Part shown: positions 40,418 through 51,399 of the stretch, piece after piece | How positions within the stretch are numbered: the first letter of the stretch is position 1 | How the letters are laid out: every line of letters starts with the position of its first letter | Translations under genes and position numbers: made by a program | Assembly (NCBI GenBank): GCA_963969495.1 | Contig: OZ018328.1 | Coordinates: 3,215,886 to 3,279,885 of the forward strand | From: Ceratothoa steindachneri | Taxonomy: Eukaryota; Arthropoda; Malacostraca; Isopoda; Cymothoidae | DNA: 64,000 nt | Direction of reading: 5' to 3' | Notes under the pieces: model-generated | Told to the model about the DNA's origin: nothing | The model's input: only the letters and a program-made list of their open reading frames with translations | Database searches by the model: none

Positions 40418-42037
40418 CTCTCTCTCTCTTCGTCGTCAGCTTATTAGCCCATATTTATACGGGGTCGCTGTTTTTTATGAGCCGCTTCCATCTGTTTCTG
40501 TATCCTGCCATGTTGGTCTCCAGTCCCTTCTCCCTCATGTCAGCTTGTATGAAGTCTCTCCATCTAATATTGGGTCTTCCTCTCCTTCTCCTTCCCTGTA
40601 CTTCCATCTCCAAAGCTCTTCTCTCGTCACTCTCTCCATCCACCCTCATTATGTGTCCATACCATCTAAGTCTTCTTCCAAATCTCCGCCACCTTTGTTG
40701 TTCCTCTGATCCTTGTATTTGTGATTATGTCCTCCCTCGTCACGCCACACATCCATCACAGCAACCTCATTTCTGCTACCCATCCTCTTCTCATTACTCT
40801 TCTTTACATGTAATGCGTCTGCTCCATACATTATAGTTGGTCTTACAACAGTTTTGTATACGTTTCCCTTTAATTTCACTGGCATTTTCCTGTCACACAG
40901 AACCCCTGACACATCCCTCCAACTCTTCCATCCCGCTTTGATTCTTCTGGTTAATTCCTTATCTTGATTTCCATCTGCTGATATGATAGATCCCAAATAC
41001 TTGAAGGCATCTACTACTCTCGTTATTTCCATACAGTCTAACCTAATGCTTTCACCTCTGTCCTGCTCTTCTTCTGTACACTTCGTATATTCTGTCTTTG
41101 TTCTACTTATCTTCATCCCTCTGTTTTCCAGTACTAATCTCTACGGCTCCAGCACTTGCTCTACCTCTTCTTTAGTCTCACTAACTAAGGCCACATCATC
41201 TGCATACATCATGTTCCAGGGTATACCCACTCGCACGTTCTCAGTCAACACGTCAAATACAATGTTAAAGAGGAAGGGGCTTAACGCAGAGCCTTGATGT
41301 AGCCCTACCTCCACTTCAAAACTATCTGTCATGCCTACTCCACTCCTTACGCTTGTTTTGACACTTATGTAAATTTCCTTCACCAAACTTACATATTCTT
41401 CTGGCACTTTTCTTTCTTTTAAACATCTCCATAGTTCTTGTCTTGGTATTCTGTCATACGCTTCCTCCAGATCTATAAAAAAACATGTAGTTCCTTCTGT
41501 TTCTCCCTGTACCTTTCTACCATTTGCCTCAATATAAATACTGGGCTTGTTGTTCCTCTTTCAGGCATGAAGTCAAATTGACTGTTGGCCACCTCCACCT
41601 CAAGTCGTAATCTTTCGTCCAAAATCCTCTCACAGACTTCCATTGTGTGAGATAGCAGTTTAATCCCACGATAATTTTCGCACTCTTGTAAATCCCCCTT
41701 CCCTTTAAAGATGGGTACCAACAGTTTCGGCCTCCATTCGTCGGGAGTCTCTTCCTGCTCCCCTATCATGCACATCAACTTCTACAACGAGTCCACTCCT
41801 GCATCCTCCAGGGCCCTATACGCCTCCACTGGGATCTCATTGGATCCAGCTACTTTGTTGTTTCTTATTCTTTTAAGAGCTCTCACGACTTCTTCTCTCT
41901 ATATACCTTTTGTCAGTCCTGGATATGGTGTTCCCTCATCATGGTAAGCCCCTAGGTTCTTCTCGTTCAGTAGACCATCAAAATATTCCTTCCATCTCTT
42001 GTATCTTTCCTTCTTCCCTAAATATAATACAAGATGC
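40418..42037 (-). mobile_element. RTE-clade LINE (5'-truncated) inserted in LINE copy D
   Basis: The minus strand carries RT from the linker to the C-terminus, a 3' end of the form GACCCCGTATAAATATGGGC, and a tail of GAAGAGAGAGAGA. It is flanked by a 12-bp near-identical target duplication. A 5' truncation removes the endonuclease. Confidence 0.85.
40455..42030 (-). pseudogene. RTE reverse transcriptase
   Basis: Minus-strand order: ERYKRWKEYFDGLLNEKNLG (linker), PDEWRPKLLVPIFKGKGD, CENYRGIKLLSHTMEVCERI, QFDFMPERGTTSPVFILRQM, VGLHQGSALSPFLFNIVFDV, WNMMYADDVALVSETKEEVE (YADD catalytic motif), KYLGSIISADGNQDKEL, RIKAGWKSWRDVSGVLCDRK and VVRPTIMYGADALHVKKS, then a C-terminal basic segment RRRRGRPNIRWRDFIQADM. 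This is the RTE/BovB wording. Frames break near 41470, 41130 and 40650, each time by a single shift. The enzyme would perform target-primed reverse transcription; this copy is inactive but only mildly decayed, so it is younger than its host. Confidence 0.85.
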
Positions 42038-43266
42038 GCCCGATGAAATAAAAGAGGAAATAGAGCAGGCTCAGAGCAGGGCCAAAGTAAAGGAGTTAAT
42101 AAAGTTCACTAGCCGCAACAACGTCACAGAGTTCACTCATATATTTAAGGAGATTTTCTGGGAGACTGATATGGCAAGAAAGGCCAAAGAGACCGGTCTG
42201 TTAGCGTTTCACTTGAAAATTACACCCGAACAAATAAAAAGTGACGACTTCGTCAGCGCCCAATGTTTTAACTGCTTCGCGTTAGAAAAGCAGATAACCA
42301 GAGACTGCCCCCTGAAAGACATCAAGTAGTGCTTGAAATGTAGCAGCAAAACGCATACATGGCGCGAGTATGACTCACAAACTAAGAAGTGCTTGAATTG
42401 CCATGGAAGTCACTGTACCATGGCGATGGCCTGCCCAAAGAAACGTGAATTTATCGAAAACAAAGAAAGGAGAAGACAAGGATGGAGGAAAAAAAGCAAA
42501 ACCTCACTTTAGCTAAGGTCGCAAAGGCTACAGCGCAACAGATGCAGCCAACGCAAAACATAATTGAAGTCAAGCAGGGCGAATCTTTGAACATCCTGGC
42601 ATGCATCTTGCATGCACACGTGCTAAACGTCACTAACCTGGGATCATACTCAAAAGAGTTGAACCTCATGCTGAAGAATAACGGCCTTGAACAGATGTGG
42701 TTCCCCGAGAACCCTCCATCGGCTGATATTTTGAATGTAAGATACAAGCCCGCGCCAACCGACCAAGCACAGCCACAGCAAAGTTCCACGAGCAAGTCTG
42801 AGACACAGATTCCCAACACAGAAGAATTAAGAGACCCGAGGCTCAAGAAAAAATAATGCTACAACGCACAGAATAGGTTATGGAGACCGAGGTAACCCCA
42901 GTGGAGAGCAACCGTGAAGAGGTTATTGCAACAGTCCAAGCTGAGTCTCAAGAAGCAGCCAGCGGGATACCCACCACTGAGACTACCAAGGAAGATAGAG
43001 AGGAGCAACAGGGGTTCAATTTGAGGGTTTTCGTGTCAGAAGAAAGGCCCTTTCCTGAAACCAATAACAAATTTATTAAAGGAATAAAGAGGGGTCACGT
43101 AAAATACGAATATGAGGGCCCGTACACGGACCGCGAGGTGTATAAAATCATTACTGGTAGCGAGTCGGTTATTCCCTGTGACCTGTGCCACATAGTTACC
43201 AGAGGAATTCAAAAACAAACGCAGCGGGAGAACAAAGTCTATCGAACGGATATCCAACAAGGCTGA
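42038..43266 (+). pseudogene. I-clade LINE ORF1 main piece, copy D
   Basis: The frame reads PDEIKEEIEQAQSRAKVKEL, TDMARKAKETGLLAFHLKIT, PEQIKSDDFVSAQCFNC. The knuckles are CFNCFALEKQITRDC, CLKCSSKTHTWREY (last Cys lost) and CLNCHGSHCTMAMAC, with a stop after DIK. Next come ESLNILACILHAHVLN, EQMWFPENPPSADILN, and the C-terminal domain FNLRVFVSEERPFPETNN with GIKRGHVKYEYEGPYTDREV. The C-terminal domain resembles that of element B (SGDFKWTFEGPW). Frames shift near 42330-42480 and 42855. Confidence 0.75.
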
Positions 43267-43303
43267 AAGAAGATCGAGTCTGGAAGAAAAGAATATCAAA
43301 ATA

Positions 43304-44890
43304 ATGGCCCAACTAAGAAGACTGGAGATAGTCAGCCACAATGTGGCGGGCTGGAATAAGAAGAGGCATTCCCTAAGCTACGTCTACTTGAAACTACACC
43401 GTTATTGAAAAGAATACCAACGACATCAACTTTGACGGAGTCGCGATTGCGATGAGAAACAACGTCAAATTTGCCAATCTCAAAAAATTGGACGAGGCCT
43501 ACTTGGCGATCAGCGTGAGGACCACCTCAGAGAACTTGATAATCATGACGGGGTATCAACCCGAAGGAGGGACTTCTTGCCCTTCCATAATTCCATGGAT
43601 GTCTTTGGGCTAAAGATCAGGCAATATTCATGGGGAATCTAAACGCCCGCAGCAGAGCTTCGGGATATACAAACAACTTTAACTGGGCAGGCAAAAACCT
43701 GGATACCTTGTTTGAAATGAAAATAGTCGTTCGGAATGGGCCAGAGTTCCCAACATACAGAATAGAGCCACCAAGCCCGATATCGTACTCGCAACATTGG
43801 ATCTACAGTATAATTACCTCCCATCGACCAGTGATCACGAAATGGTCGTTCTGGCCTTATCACTGGACCTGATACAAGTATGACTCCCTCCAAAGAAACA
43901 GTACAAGAATGCCAACTGGGACGCTTATTCGGAGGAGCTAAACGGGCACCAACAGGATGAACTTTCTGAAGCGACTTTCGAGGAGATCGACCTTGGATTT
44001 GATAATTTAATGGATGCACTAGTTAAGGTGGATAAGAAACATGTCCATATGACAACTTCCAGAACCCTTCCGCATCCACTCAAGACGGCTCAAATCGCAC
44101 ACCTAGAACATCAATACGTCGAATTGAGAGAGGCTATCGAACAAGCTGGCTCCCATAGAGGCGATAGGTCCAGTCTACGACGGATTAAGGAAGATTTAAT
44201 CACCGCTATGGCAGTAGAGAGAAACGCCAGATGGGATCAATTTGTGGAGGCAATCGATTCCGAGCTGAACCAGATTAAACTCTAGAGTAAGAACAATATT
44301 GCAAGTGGTCAAAGGCGTCCAAGGACCAGGTTCGAGGTTCAACACAACGGAGTAGCTGCGAAGGAACCCCATGAAATTCAAGCTACGTCAAGTGAACACT
44401 GGAGGTGGGTGTTTGACATCTTGCCGGACGAAAGTGAAGAATTGGACAGGGAACACGAGCAAAGGATCGTCGAATAACTGAAACAACATCACCCTGAGAT
44501 CGTCCCCAACAATTTACGCTTCCCAACCCTATTAGAGGAGCAAGGAATTGAACCGGTGACTTCCCAAGAGTTCAAAAGCACTCTCATCAACACCAACCAG
44601 AGGACACCTGGAGAGTCCGGAATCACCAGGGAGAATTTGATCCGTGCGCCGGACTCTTTCCTTAATAAAATAGTTCATCTACTTAACGCCACAACACCGC
44701 AGGATATTTCCCGGATTCCCTGAAAAGGGGGAAAATCATATTTCTACCGAAGCCCGGGGAACCTCCTGATAGACCAGGCAAAATTTTAGACGGATTGCAC
44801 TGCTGGAGACGCTGCCAAAACTACTAGAAAGGGCGATAAATAGTAGGATTATGAGACATTTAGAAAAAATGTCCTTGATTCCACAACATC
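43304..44890 (+). pseudogene. I-clade LINE ORF2 (endonuclease, linker, first RT block), copy D
   Basis: From an ATG at 43304: MAQLRRLEIVSHNVAGWNKK (endonuclease start). After frameshifts: GVAIAMRNNVKFANLKKLDE, AYLAISVRTTSENLIIM, FMGNLNARSRASGY (GDFN equivalent) and a degenerate final block. The linker reads VHMTTSRTLPHPLKTAQIAH and SLRRIKEDLITAMAVERNAR. The RT begins FRRIALLETLPKLLERAINS and RHLEKMSLIPQHR and ends abruptly at 44890, before GFR. The rest of the RT has been lost at the junction with the Copia element. Inactive. Confidence 0.72.
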
Positions 44891-44911
44891 GACGTAATTC
44901 TTGATGATGCT

Positions 44912-45388
44912 ATGTATATTGCAACCTTTAGACAAAATATTTTCTCAGTTCAATCAGCTGTTAGTAAGGGTGTTACTGTGAATTTTAATCCTAATATTTC
45001 AGAATTAATAAGTCCAAATGGCGTCTTTATTCAAATAAATAAGAAAGGCGAGTTGTATTATTTAAATAATGTTAATTACTATAAATCTCAGGCTTTAAAA
45101 GAATGGCATAAGGTTCTGGGGCACTGCAATGTGAAAGACATTTTGAAATTGAAAAATAATGCTGAAGATATGAAAATTAGTAACAAAAGTCATTTTGATT
45201 GTAAAACTTGTCATGAAGGGAAAATGCATTTGTCTAGGAATAGGCTACCAGATGAGAGAGCTAAAAATAAAATAGAATTTGTGCACTATGATCTAGCTGG
45301 ACCAATGATTGTTGAATCAAGAGAAATATCTAGCTATTGTATTGTACCCAGAGCCTTATGCCATTCTTTTAAAGAGCGAGATTTATAG
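44912..45388 (+). pseudogene. Copia pre-integrase zinc knuckle and start of integrase
   Basis: The ORF reads ATFRQNIFSVQSAVSKGVTV, LYYLNNVNYYKSQALKEWHK, VLGHCNVKDILKLKNNAED, then FDCKTCHEGKMHLSRN: the H..H ... C..C zinc-binding GAG pre-integrase module. Immediately after comes IEFVHYDLAGPMIVESREIS, the integrase core start with the first catalytic Asp in YDLAGP. From about 45340 the frame enters an inverted copy of the pre-integrase segment. In an active Copia element, integrase joins the cDNA to the chromosome. Confidence 0.78.
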
Positions 45389-45480
45389 TAATTGACATTA
45401 TTTTGATAATACAACTTGTCTTCATTGAATGGACCGTAAGGTCTTCTAGGGTACTTATTTTCCTTGTTATTCCTTGTTAC
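45340..45480 (-). repeat. Inverted copy of a Copia pre-integrase segment inside the integrase
   Basis: The minus strand reads PRRPYGPFNEDKLYYQNNVN then YYKSRSLKEWHKALG, matching LYYLNNVNYYKSQALKEWHK of the same element at 45046-45117 in reverse orientation with several substitutions. The integrase frame resumes at about 45485 with DYSGSVFVYFLKNK. Confidence 0.75.
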
Positions 45481-45484
45481 TTGT

Positions 45485-45931
45485 TTATGATTATTCAGGG
45501 TCAGTTTTTGTTTATTTCTTGAAAAATAAAGGGTGATGTTCTTAATGCTACTAAGAAATTCCTTGCTGATACAAGCTCTTATGGTGTTGTTTAAAAGATT
45601 AAGGTGCGACAATGGAAGCGAATTTATTTCCTCAGAATTTAAAGCCTTTCTTGTTGCTAATAAGATTAGACACGAATTTTCTTCTCCATATTCATCCCCA
45701 CCAAAATGGAACTACAGAGCGAATGTGGTGTACAATATTTGAAATGTTTAGATGTCTTCTTATTGAGGCTAGGCTACCTAAATTTCTTTGGAATTTTGCT
45801 ATTAGAGCTGCTGTTTATATAAGAAATAGATGCTATAACCCTAGAGTAGATAAAACCCCATTTGAAAGTTTAACGTCTATATTGAAAAGAAGGGAAAGCT
45901 TGACACTAGATGTGATGAGAGAATATTTGTA
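45485..45931 (+). pseudogene. Copia integrase core, second part
   Basis: Across two frames: DYSGSVFVYFLKNKGDVLNA, LRCDNGSEFISSEFKAFLVA (second catalytic Asp), HEFSSPYSP, HQNGTTERMWCTIFEMFRCL (catalytic Glu), LLIEARLPKFLWNFAIRAAV and YNPRVDKTPFESLT. All three DDE residues can be seen when the frames are considered together. A frameshift near 45705 separates Asp and Glu. Confidence 0.78.
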
Positions 45932-46029
45932 GGTTATGAAGCCTCAAGCCCTGCTTAGCTTGTTTATTATTCCGAAACTGACAATTTGAGAAAAGTTAGG
46001 TTAGTTCATTTTACTGATTTAAGAAATCA

Positions 46030-46305
46030 AGTGTTCCTTATGGAATCTTTGGTTATTGTGATTCAAACTGGGGTCGTTCTGAAGATGGTAAAAGGTTTTC
46101 AGGTTATTGTTATAAAATGAATGTTGATAGTTCTTCTATTTCTTGGAAAAAGTAGGAAACAAAGTAATGTGACTTTAAGTTCTTGCGAAGCTAGATTTTT
46201 ACAACAGTTATTTACCGATATAATTAGCATGGAAGTTAAACATAGCAAAGTATTTGTTGATAATCAAGGAGAAATTAAACTTGCTAAAAATCTATAGTGT
46301 ATGGT
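46030..46305 (+). pseudogene. Copia RNase H region
   Basis: The translation reads FGYCDSNWGRSEDGKRFSGY, CYKMNVDSSSISWKK, then after a stop or shift VTLSSCEARFLQQLFTDI and SKVFVDNQGEIKLAKN. CDS.W and the DNQ.A block are conserved in Copia RNase H. The RT domain that should precede it is missing. Confidence 0.7.
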
Positions 46306-46309
46306 TATT

Positions 46310-46930
46310 CATGCGATTTATTCTATGTTAATAAATCAGCCTAAATAGCGTTTCGAAAACCATAACCATAAATTTGTTTCATCGAAGTTGTCGGCGGATA
46401 GTTTTTAGGCCAAGATGACAGCGAAGTAAATTTTGAAATAATGAACTGGGCTTTAAGAAAGACAATTACACAAATATAAATATATTCAAGAATCACCGAA
46501 TGTTCAATGAGATAAGTAGATTAGGTATACAATGTAAGATATTTTAACATATGATTTACAGTAAGAAGGTGCGAAGAGAATTGAAGTATGTAAAATTAAT
46601 ATGGTGGAATAATATGGTGAATAATAGTGAAATAATAATATAGTAATGACTATGATGAACTGTGAATTAGGGGCTTTATACGAAGAAATCTGCGAGTCGA
46701 CTAAGTAGGAATAGTGTGCTATTTGGTCGAGCTGGAAACAAACATGCGTTTGTTTGTTTGTGTGTGAAATTTTAAGAGATGTTGTTTGGAACAGTATACG
46801 TTAAATGAATTGACAAGTAAAACAATTGAAAGATTAAATTGACAAAGTTAGAGTAAAATAATTGAATGATTAAATTAACAAAGTTAAAGGAATGCATAAT
46901 ATGAATTTTACATAATAATTGATGTATATA
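46310..46930. other. Unidentified AT-rich insert in the Copia RNase H region
   Basis: No coding content. The Copia frame stops at about 46305 (KLAKN) and resumes near 46965 with AINPIYHQRSKH. Includes TTTGTTTGTTTGTGTGTG at about 46750. It may be a solo non-autonomous element; ends not identified. Confidence 0.5.
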
Positions 46931-46939
46931 TATTTAAAT

Positions 46940-47161
46940 TCCCAGGAGGTTTTTATTATAGGAATGCCCAGAGGGATTGCTATAAATCCTATTTATCATC
47001 AAAGGTCTAAACATATAGTCATACGCTATCATTTTATTCGTAATGAGATTCAGAATGGTAATATTAATTTAGTGTATGTCCCTTCCAATGAGAATAAAGC
47101 ATATATGCTCACAAAGCCAGTAACTAAAGCAAAGATGATTTATTTTAAAGTATGTCATTAA
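46940..47161 (+). pseudogene. Copia pol C-terminus
   Basis: Reads GIAINPIYHQRSKHIVIRYH, FIRNEIQNGNINLVYVPSNE, then MLTKPVTKAKMIYFKVCH and a TAA at 47159. This is the characteristic Copia ending (NP..HQRSKHI..RYHFIRD ... LTKPL). Ends immediately next to a hAT terminus. Confidence 0.8.
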
Positions 47162-49245
47162 CAGGTGGGCACTAAATACATTTAACTATTTAAATATTAA
47201 ATACATGATATAAATGTATTTAGATACTAAATACTAAATAGATTAAATGTATTTAGATACATTTTTAAATACATTTCAAATACATGAGATATAATGACAA
47301 TCGATAAGGACCATTGGTATCACAACCCCAAAAATCAATTAAAATGAAATTGTATATTTTAATTACTAATGTAGGATTTGATGACAATTGGACTTAGGTA
47401 CTACAAAAAATAGAAAGTTCCATAGAGTGAAATTTCAGTTAGCTATTTATATCAGCATTACATTTAAGTAATATCAGTTGCTGAAATGTTTCGTCAGATA
47501 AAGAACTCTGTTTTGGAGATAAGGTCAATCCTCTTAAAGAGAAGAGCCGTCCCACAGGAGCTGACGACGAAAGGGTGGTGTTGTATTTAATAAATAACTG
47601 TTTTATGTTTGGATATCTATCTAAACTTTGAAGTGTTTTATTTGAACAATTCTAAATCTGTGGTTGATCGTGTTTGATTGTGTTTTATAAATCCAAAATA
47701 GTCGTTGCGCTCCGATACACCACTGGATGATTCAGCTTCGGGTCCCTCTGCTAAATTCTCAATCACTTGAATCATAATATTTTTAAGAGAGTCTTGGTGG
47801 CTTGAACAGTCCCATGAAATACTGATGTCTATCAAGTGGAGTTTGAAGAATGGATGACTTGTTGATGCAATAATGGCATCTATAACGCTGGCTTCATTTG
47901 CCAAGGTCAAAATAAGATTGGTAGCGCTTTCCAAAGCCCTTATTGACTGCACTTAGAAGAGGTTGGCAAAATTTCAGAGAACGTGACTGAAGGCTCTTCA
48001 GCTTTTTCTCAACAGTGAGCAAGGTAGGGAGCAATTCTCCATAAAAAATTGTTCTCCCTGTAAGTAATCAATTGCCACTGCAATGGTAGACAAAACTGAG
48101 ACATACTCCCCAAGAAATTCAATTTCGTGACTTCTGAACACTGGAAGTTCGGGGACGTCATGAGTTGATGTAATTTGTCCTGGTGTTTTAAAAGTAATGA
48201 CAATGCATCAAACAGAGAGTTCCACCTTGTAAGGCAAGGCACCTTTAATGAGCAATTGATAACAGTTTTGATAATCTCTGCTGATTTTGGAACATCGCTT
48301 TTGTTCCATAATGCTGAGCATTTCTCTATCGCAGCATGATTGATATTTGCAAAAGAAGATATTTTCCGTGCCTGTTTTGCATCAGTTGTGACGACGAGAC
48401 TGAGTGTGTGTGAAGCGCAGTGCACATGCCTAGGTAGGCTGAAGTTGCATGGGTCAGACGAAAGGTCTTCTTCCTGATCCAAGGAACTTCTCATTAAGAA
48501 ACTATCCTCCAGCTCGTGCTCACCCTGATCTTCTTCACATACTTGGATTCCATCTTCTGAATCTGTGGACACATTTGCAGCAGTGACTGCAAATTCCTTA
48601 AACGCTTTAACAAAATTAGAGCCGTTATCAGTGACGGTGGTCGTGATTTTCTGCAGGGGGATATCGTATTTATTGATGATATTCTCCATATGTTCTGCAA
48701 TCTTGATGTAGTTATGTTCTCCTTTGAAACGACAGCATACCAATACTCCACTGTGACTGAGAAGAGCAGCTTCCTCAAGCTAAAAAAAAATGAAATAACA
48801 GTCCAATGTTTGTCTCATAAATGTTTCCATAAATGTTATATAATTTAACATAATCGAGATAAATTCCACCAACAAATAGGTCTGCTTTCAGCCAAGAGCT
48901 GATAACTTCCTCACTGTAAAGACATTTTCAATTTCATATTTCATAAAGAGCCAAACTTTAAAATACCCAATGAACTGTAACGCCCAAAAAGCTACAGTGA
49001 CGAGTTGACCAAATATCTGCACTAAGACATAAGTAAGAGGTGCTTTCTAGTTTATTCTTTAGTAGAGCTCTTGTCACTTTCTCTTCTTCTATAAGATTTC
49101 GGCCTAGCGTCCGCCTTGAAATGACGTCAACTGAGAAATTTAGACCTGAGGTAGTGGAATGTGTGATTATTGTGAGTGAAATTGATTTGCGCAGTGAAAT
49201 AAGAATATATGGTATGCATATAAAATAGCTATATATAAAATGTAG
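47162..49245 (-). mobile_element. hAT transposon (Ac-like), one end visible
   Basis: The left terminus CAGGTGGGCACTAAATACAT is followed by multiple subterminal AAATACATTTA repeats (to about 47290), as in hAT elements. Transposase lies on the minus strand inside. The opposite terminus is not found before the LINE at 49270, so the element is probably truncated. Confidence 0.75.
47440..49240 (-). pseudogene. hAT transposase (Ac-like)
   Basis: Minus-strand order: LNFSVDVISRRTLGRNLIEE, STSYLCLSADIWSTRHCSFL (before the first catalytic Asp, ADIW), GVTVHWVF; then 48743-48009 open for 244 codons: FKGEHNYIKIAEHMENIINK, TTTVTDNGSNFVKAFKEF (DNGSNFVK catalytic block), LPRHVHCASHTLSLVVTTDA and VPCLTRWNSLFDALSLLLKH. 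Next comes 47952-47638 with LESATNLILTLANEASVID, and finally SSAPVGRLFSLRGLTLSPKQ and LSDETFQQLILLKCN, the dimerisation block at 47600-47480. The acidic insert at about codons 60-100 of the long ORF is usual for this group. Inactive through frameshifts. Confidence 0.8.
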
Positions 49246-49504
49246 CTATAAGAATATCCTATAGCTATATGGGTTTTTTTGGGGGGGAGGGGGTTAAGAG
49301 CCTGTCTCGCGACTGCCCACTCGGGCATAAGTCGCCGGAATCATGACAGCCTAGCACTAGGCTACTTTAAAATAAGAACACGAAAACACAACGAGGATAA
49401 AAAGTGAAGATCGTAACAATTAGGAAGCAATCTCCAGTGTCGGGGGGAGGTCCCCCTCTCCCCCGGCGCAGGAGCATGCGACCTAAAAAGAAAACAATAA
49501 CAAA

Positions 49505-50130
49505 AAAACAACAAAACCTAGCTAAATAAAAGAAAGAAGGCCGGCCTCCCCCAAATGTCTATCAGTACACCAGTCAAAGAGCATGCACTTGTCCTGAGTA
49601 CAAGGGAGAGGCAGCAGCGACCCCGTCCATCCCGGTACCGAGAAAGGTAACATACGCGAAGATCACCCAGACTGGAACATTCAACAAGAATGTGCCGAAC
49701 AGTCTGGGGAACGACGCAGTCGTCACAATAGGGCGCTGGCGAGCGCTCCATCAAATGGCGGTGCGTCCCGCGAGTATGCCCAATTCGGAGACGAAAGAAA
49801 GCAACCTGAAGCCCTCGTGGCATTGAGGGGTAGGTCCATGGGAACAGTCGTGGCGCAAAGGCATGCAATTTTAAGTTCCCTTCTACCGTCTCCCAGCTTC
49901 TTTGCCAATCAGCCCGAAGAGCTGCCCGTATTCATGCCATGTAGTCGGTGTGAGGAAGAGCGAAACGCTGTTCCGGTCGCATAGTCCTCGCGGACTCTTT
50001 GGCGCCCTCATCGGCACGCTCATTCCCCGCAATTCCTACATGTCCAGAAACCTAGCAGAAGATAATCTCGACATCCCCTCGGCTCGCCAAACCGTGGCGT
50101 CACGGATATCGCGAACCAGTGGATTATGTC
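49505..50130 (-). pseudogene. LINE RNase H C-terminus and zinc knuckle
   Basis: In composite frames: SLVRDIRDATVWRA, DVEIIFCWVSGHVGIAGNER then ADEGAKESARTM (the RNase H C-terminal GH.G..GNE.AD block with the catalytic His and Asp), GLQVAFFRLRIGHTRGTHRH, LMERSPAPYCDDC and QTVRHILVEC. This is the standard ending of Jockey-superfamily or I-group LINEs with an RNase H domain. The 117-codon frame 49868-49518 is open. Confidence 0.75.
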
Positions 50131-50134
50131 CTCT

Positions 50135-51275
50135 ATGGAGTAATCAACGAGTTCCCTCGCATAAACTACTCATTTCACAAAGTTAATGGTAGAGTGCGGC
50201 GTCACACTCACCGGGGTGCCATGAAGTGTCCGAAGAGCACTTGTCTTGGCCACCTGGGAGGGATTCTCTGCATTCGCCAGTAGGCTCCCGTCCGAGAAAC
50301 GGGTCACCTTCAGCTCTCTACCAATTACACCAGCTAATAGTCTCCTCTGATGGATCATGTTGCCCTTGGCCAATATGCTGCCATCAGTGGAGCGAATAAC
50401 GAGGAAGCGTTTAAAGCCAGCGGGCTTGAAAACGCCAGGTCCCTTCTGAATGACGGGCCCCGGTGTTATCGAGGCTTCGCCCTGCTCACTTTTTGTCTTA
50501 GTTGGGGGCTCCGCACCCGGTGGGGGGGAAGGGGCCGGATGTGCCGATCTTGGCTTGGTCGCATACCGAAGCCTCGAGTCTTTTTAGTCTTTTATTGTTC
50601 TTTTTTATTTTTTGGAGAGGAGGGCGGGGAATGAACCCGCTTCTCACCTCCGCCGGCAGGAGCCCCCAGGACAGATTGACCGGCCTCAGCCATGTCCTTC
50701 TCCGAAATGGAGAAGGTCCTGGCAGTCGTAGGGGCACCAATCGGAGGAGATCCCTTCCATTCTTCTACTGCCTCGGAATCCCTAGCTATTTGAGGAGGAC
50801 CTTGCATAGGGGTGGATTCGGGTTCGGTGCTTGGCGCCGAGTCCGGATTCCCTCCCATGGAAGGCCCTACCGTCTGAGGCTGGGTTGCCTCAAGGACCAT
50901 GTCTATCTCAGTGGGGCCTCTAGTCGTCCCCCCCTCCCCCAGGACATCGCAGGTCCCTTTGGCGGCGTTGTCACAAGCCATGTATGGGGAGGCACAGGCC
51001 TTGACCCCGGCAAGGTTCAGTATTCTTGCCAGCAGGTCTTTTCAGGGAAGCGACCGAAGGAGCCTGGCTTTCCTCTGTCCCCTAAGGGGGTTTGCCCTAC
51101 CGAGCCGCTTCATTGAGGAGCGGTCGGCTATGGGCCGCCTGCTGGCTTTCTTAGCAGTCCCCTTGGAAAGAAAAGGGGGGAATGCGGCTGGGAAGAGCGA
51201 GGTACCCGAAAGCACCTCCAGAGAAGGGGGTAAGTGGGAGTCCCCTACACCCGTAGGCGTAGGCGAGGAGTAAGT
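50135..51275 (-). pseudogene. LINE ORF1 (gag-like) of the RNase H family
   Basis: The N-terminal frame 50981-50592 is polar and proline/serine-rich (ACDNAAKGTCDVLGEGGTT, PPIGAPTTARTFSISEKDMA), followed in another frame by AKGNMIHQRRLLAGVIGREL, KVTRFSDGSLLANAENPSQV, AKTSALRTLHGTPVSVTPHS and TINFVK, a stop, VVYARELVDYS. The pattern (K..I...G......V.RL..G.LL.......Q...L......G..V.V.PH..LN..KGVV) is that of LINE ORF1 proteins of the Jockey group. It has no zinc knuckles because it is cut where they would be. N-terminal boundary uncertain. Confidence 0.65.
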
Positions 51276-51399
51276 CTTCTCTCCGGTTAGAGAGGTTTGG
51301 AGGGTCCCATGCGCAAGCACAGGGTCGGGGAACCTCCATTTTTCTTGTGGAGCTGCCCGAGGGCGGCTCCGTCGATGAACAAGGGAAAATGGGGAGAGA

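Larger units (their letters stand above)
40150..44890 (+). mobile_element. I-clade LINE copy D, split by an RTE LINE
   Basis: ORF1 part 1 (40180-40413), RTE insert (40418-42037), ORF1 part 2 (42038-43266), ORF2 (43304-44890). The host frame reads WIGGNKPDKI before and PDEIKEEIEQAQSRAK after the insert, and GCCCGATRAAAT is present on both sides (40406-40417 and 42038-42049). The element stops in the first RT block at about 44890, where a Copia element begins. Confidence 0.78.
44905..47161 (+). mobile_element. Copia-type LTR retrotransposon, internal pol region, broken
   Basis: In order: GAG pre-integrase knuckle, integrase, a gap where the reverse transcriptase should be, RNase H, an unidentified insert (about 46310-46930), and the pol C-terminus. 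No LTR, primer-binding site or polypurine tract can be identified, and both ends abut other elements. Confidence 0.75.

Noticed and set aside
40305..40836. Plus-strand ORFs of 134 and 147 codons
   Set aside because: They lie over the minus-strand RTE reverse transcriptase, whose motif order is unambiguous.
50502..51116. 204-codon plus-strand ORF
   Set aside because: Antisense of the gag-like ORF1 of the RNase H LINE; the minus-strand frame carries the recognisable motifs.
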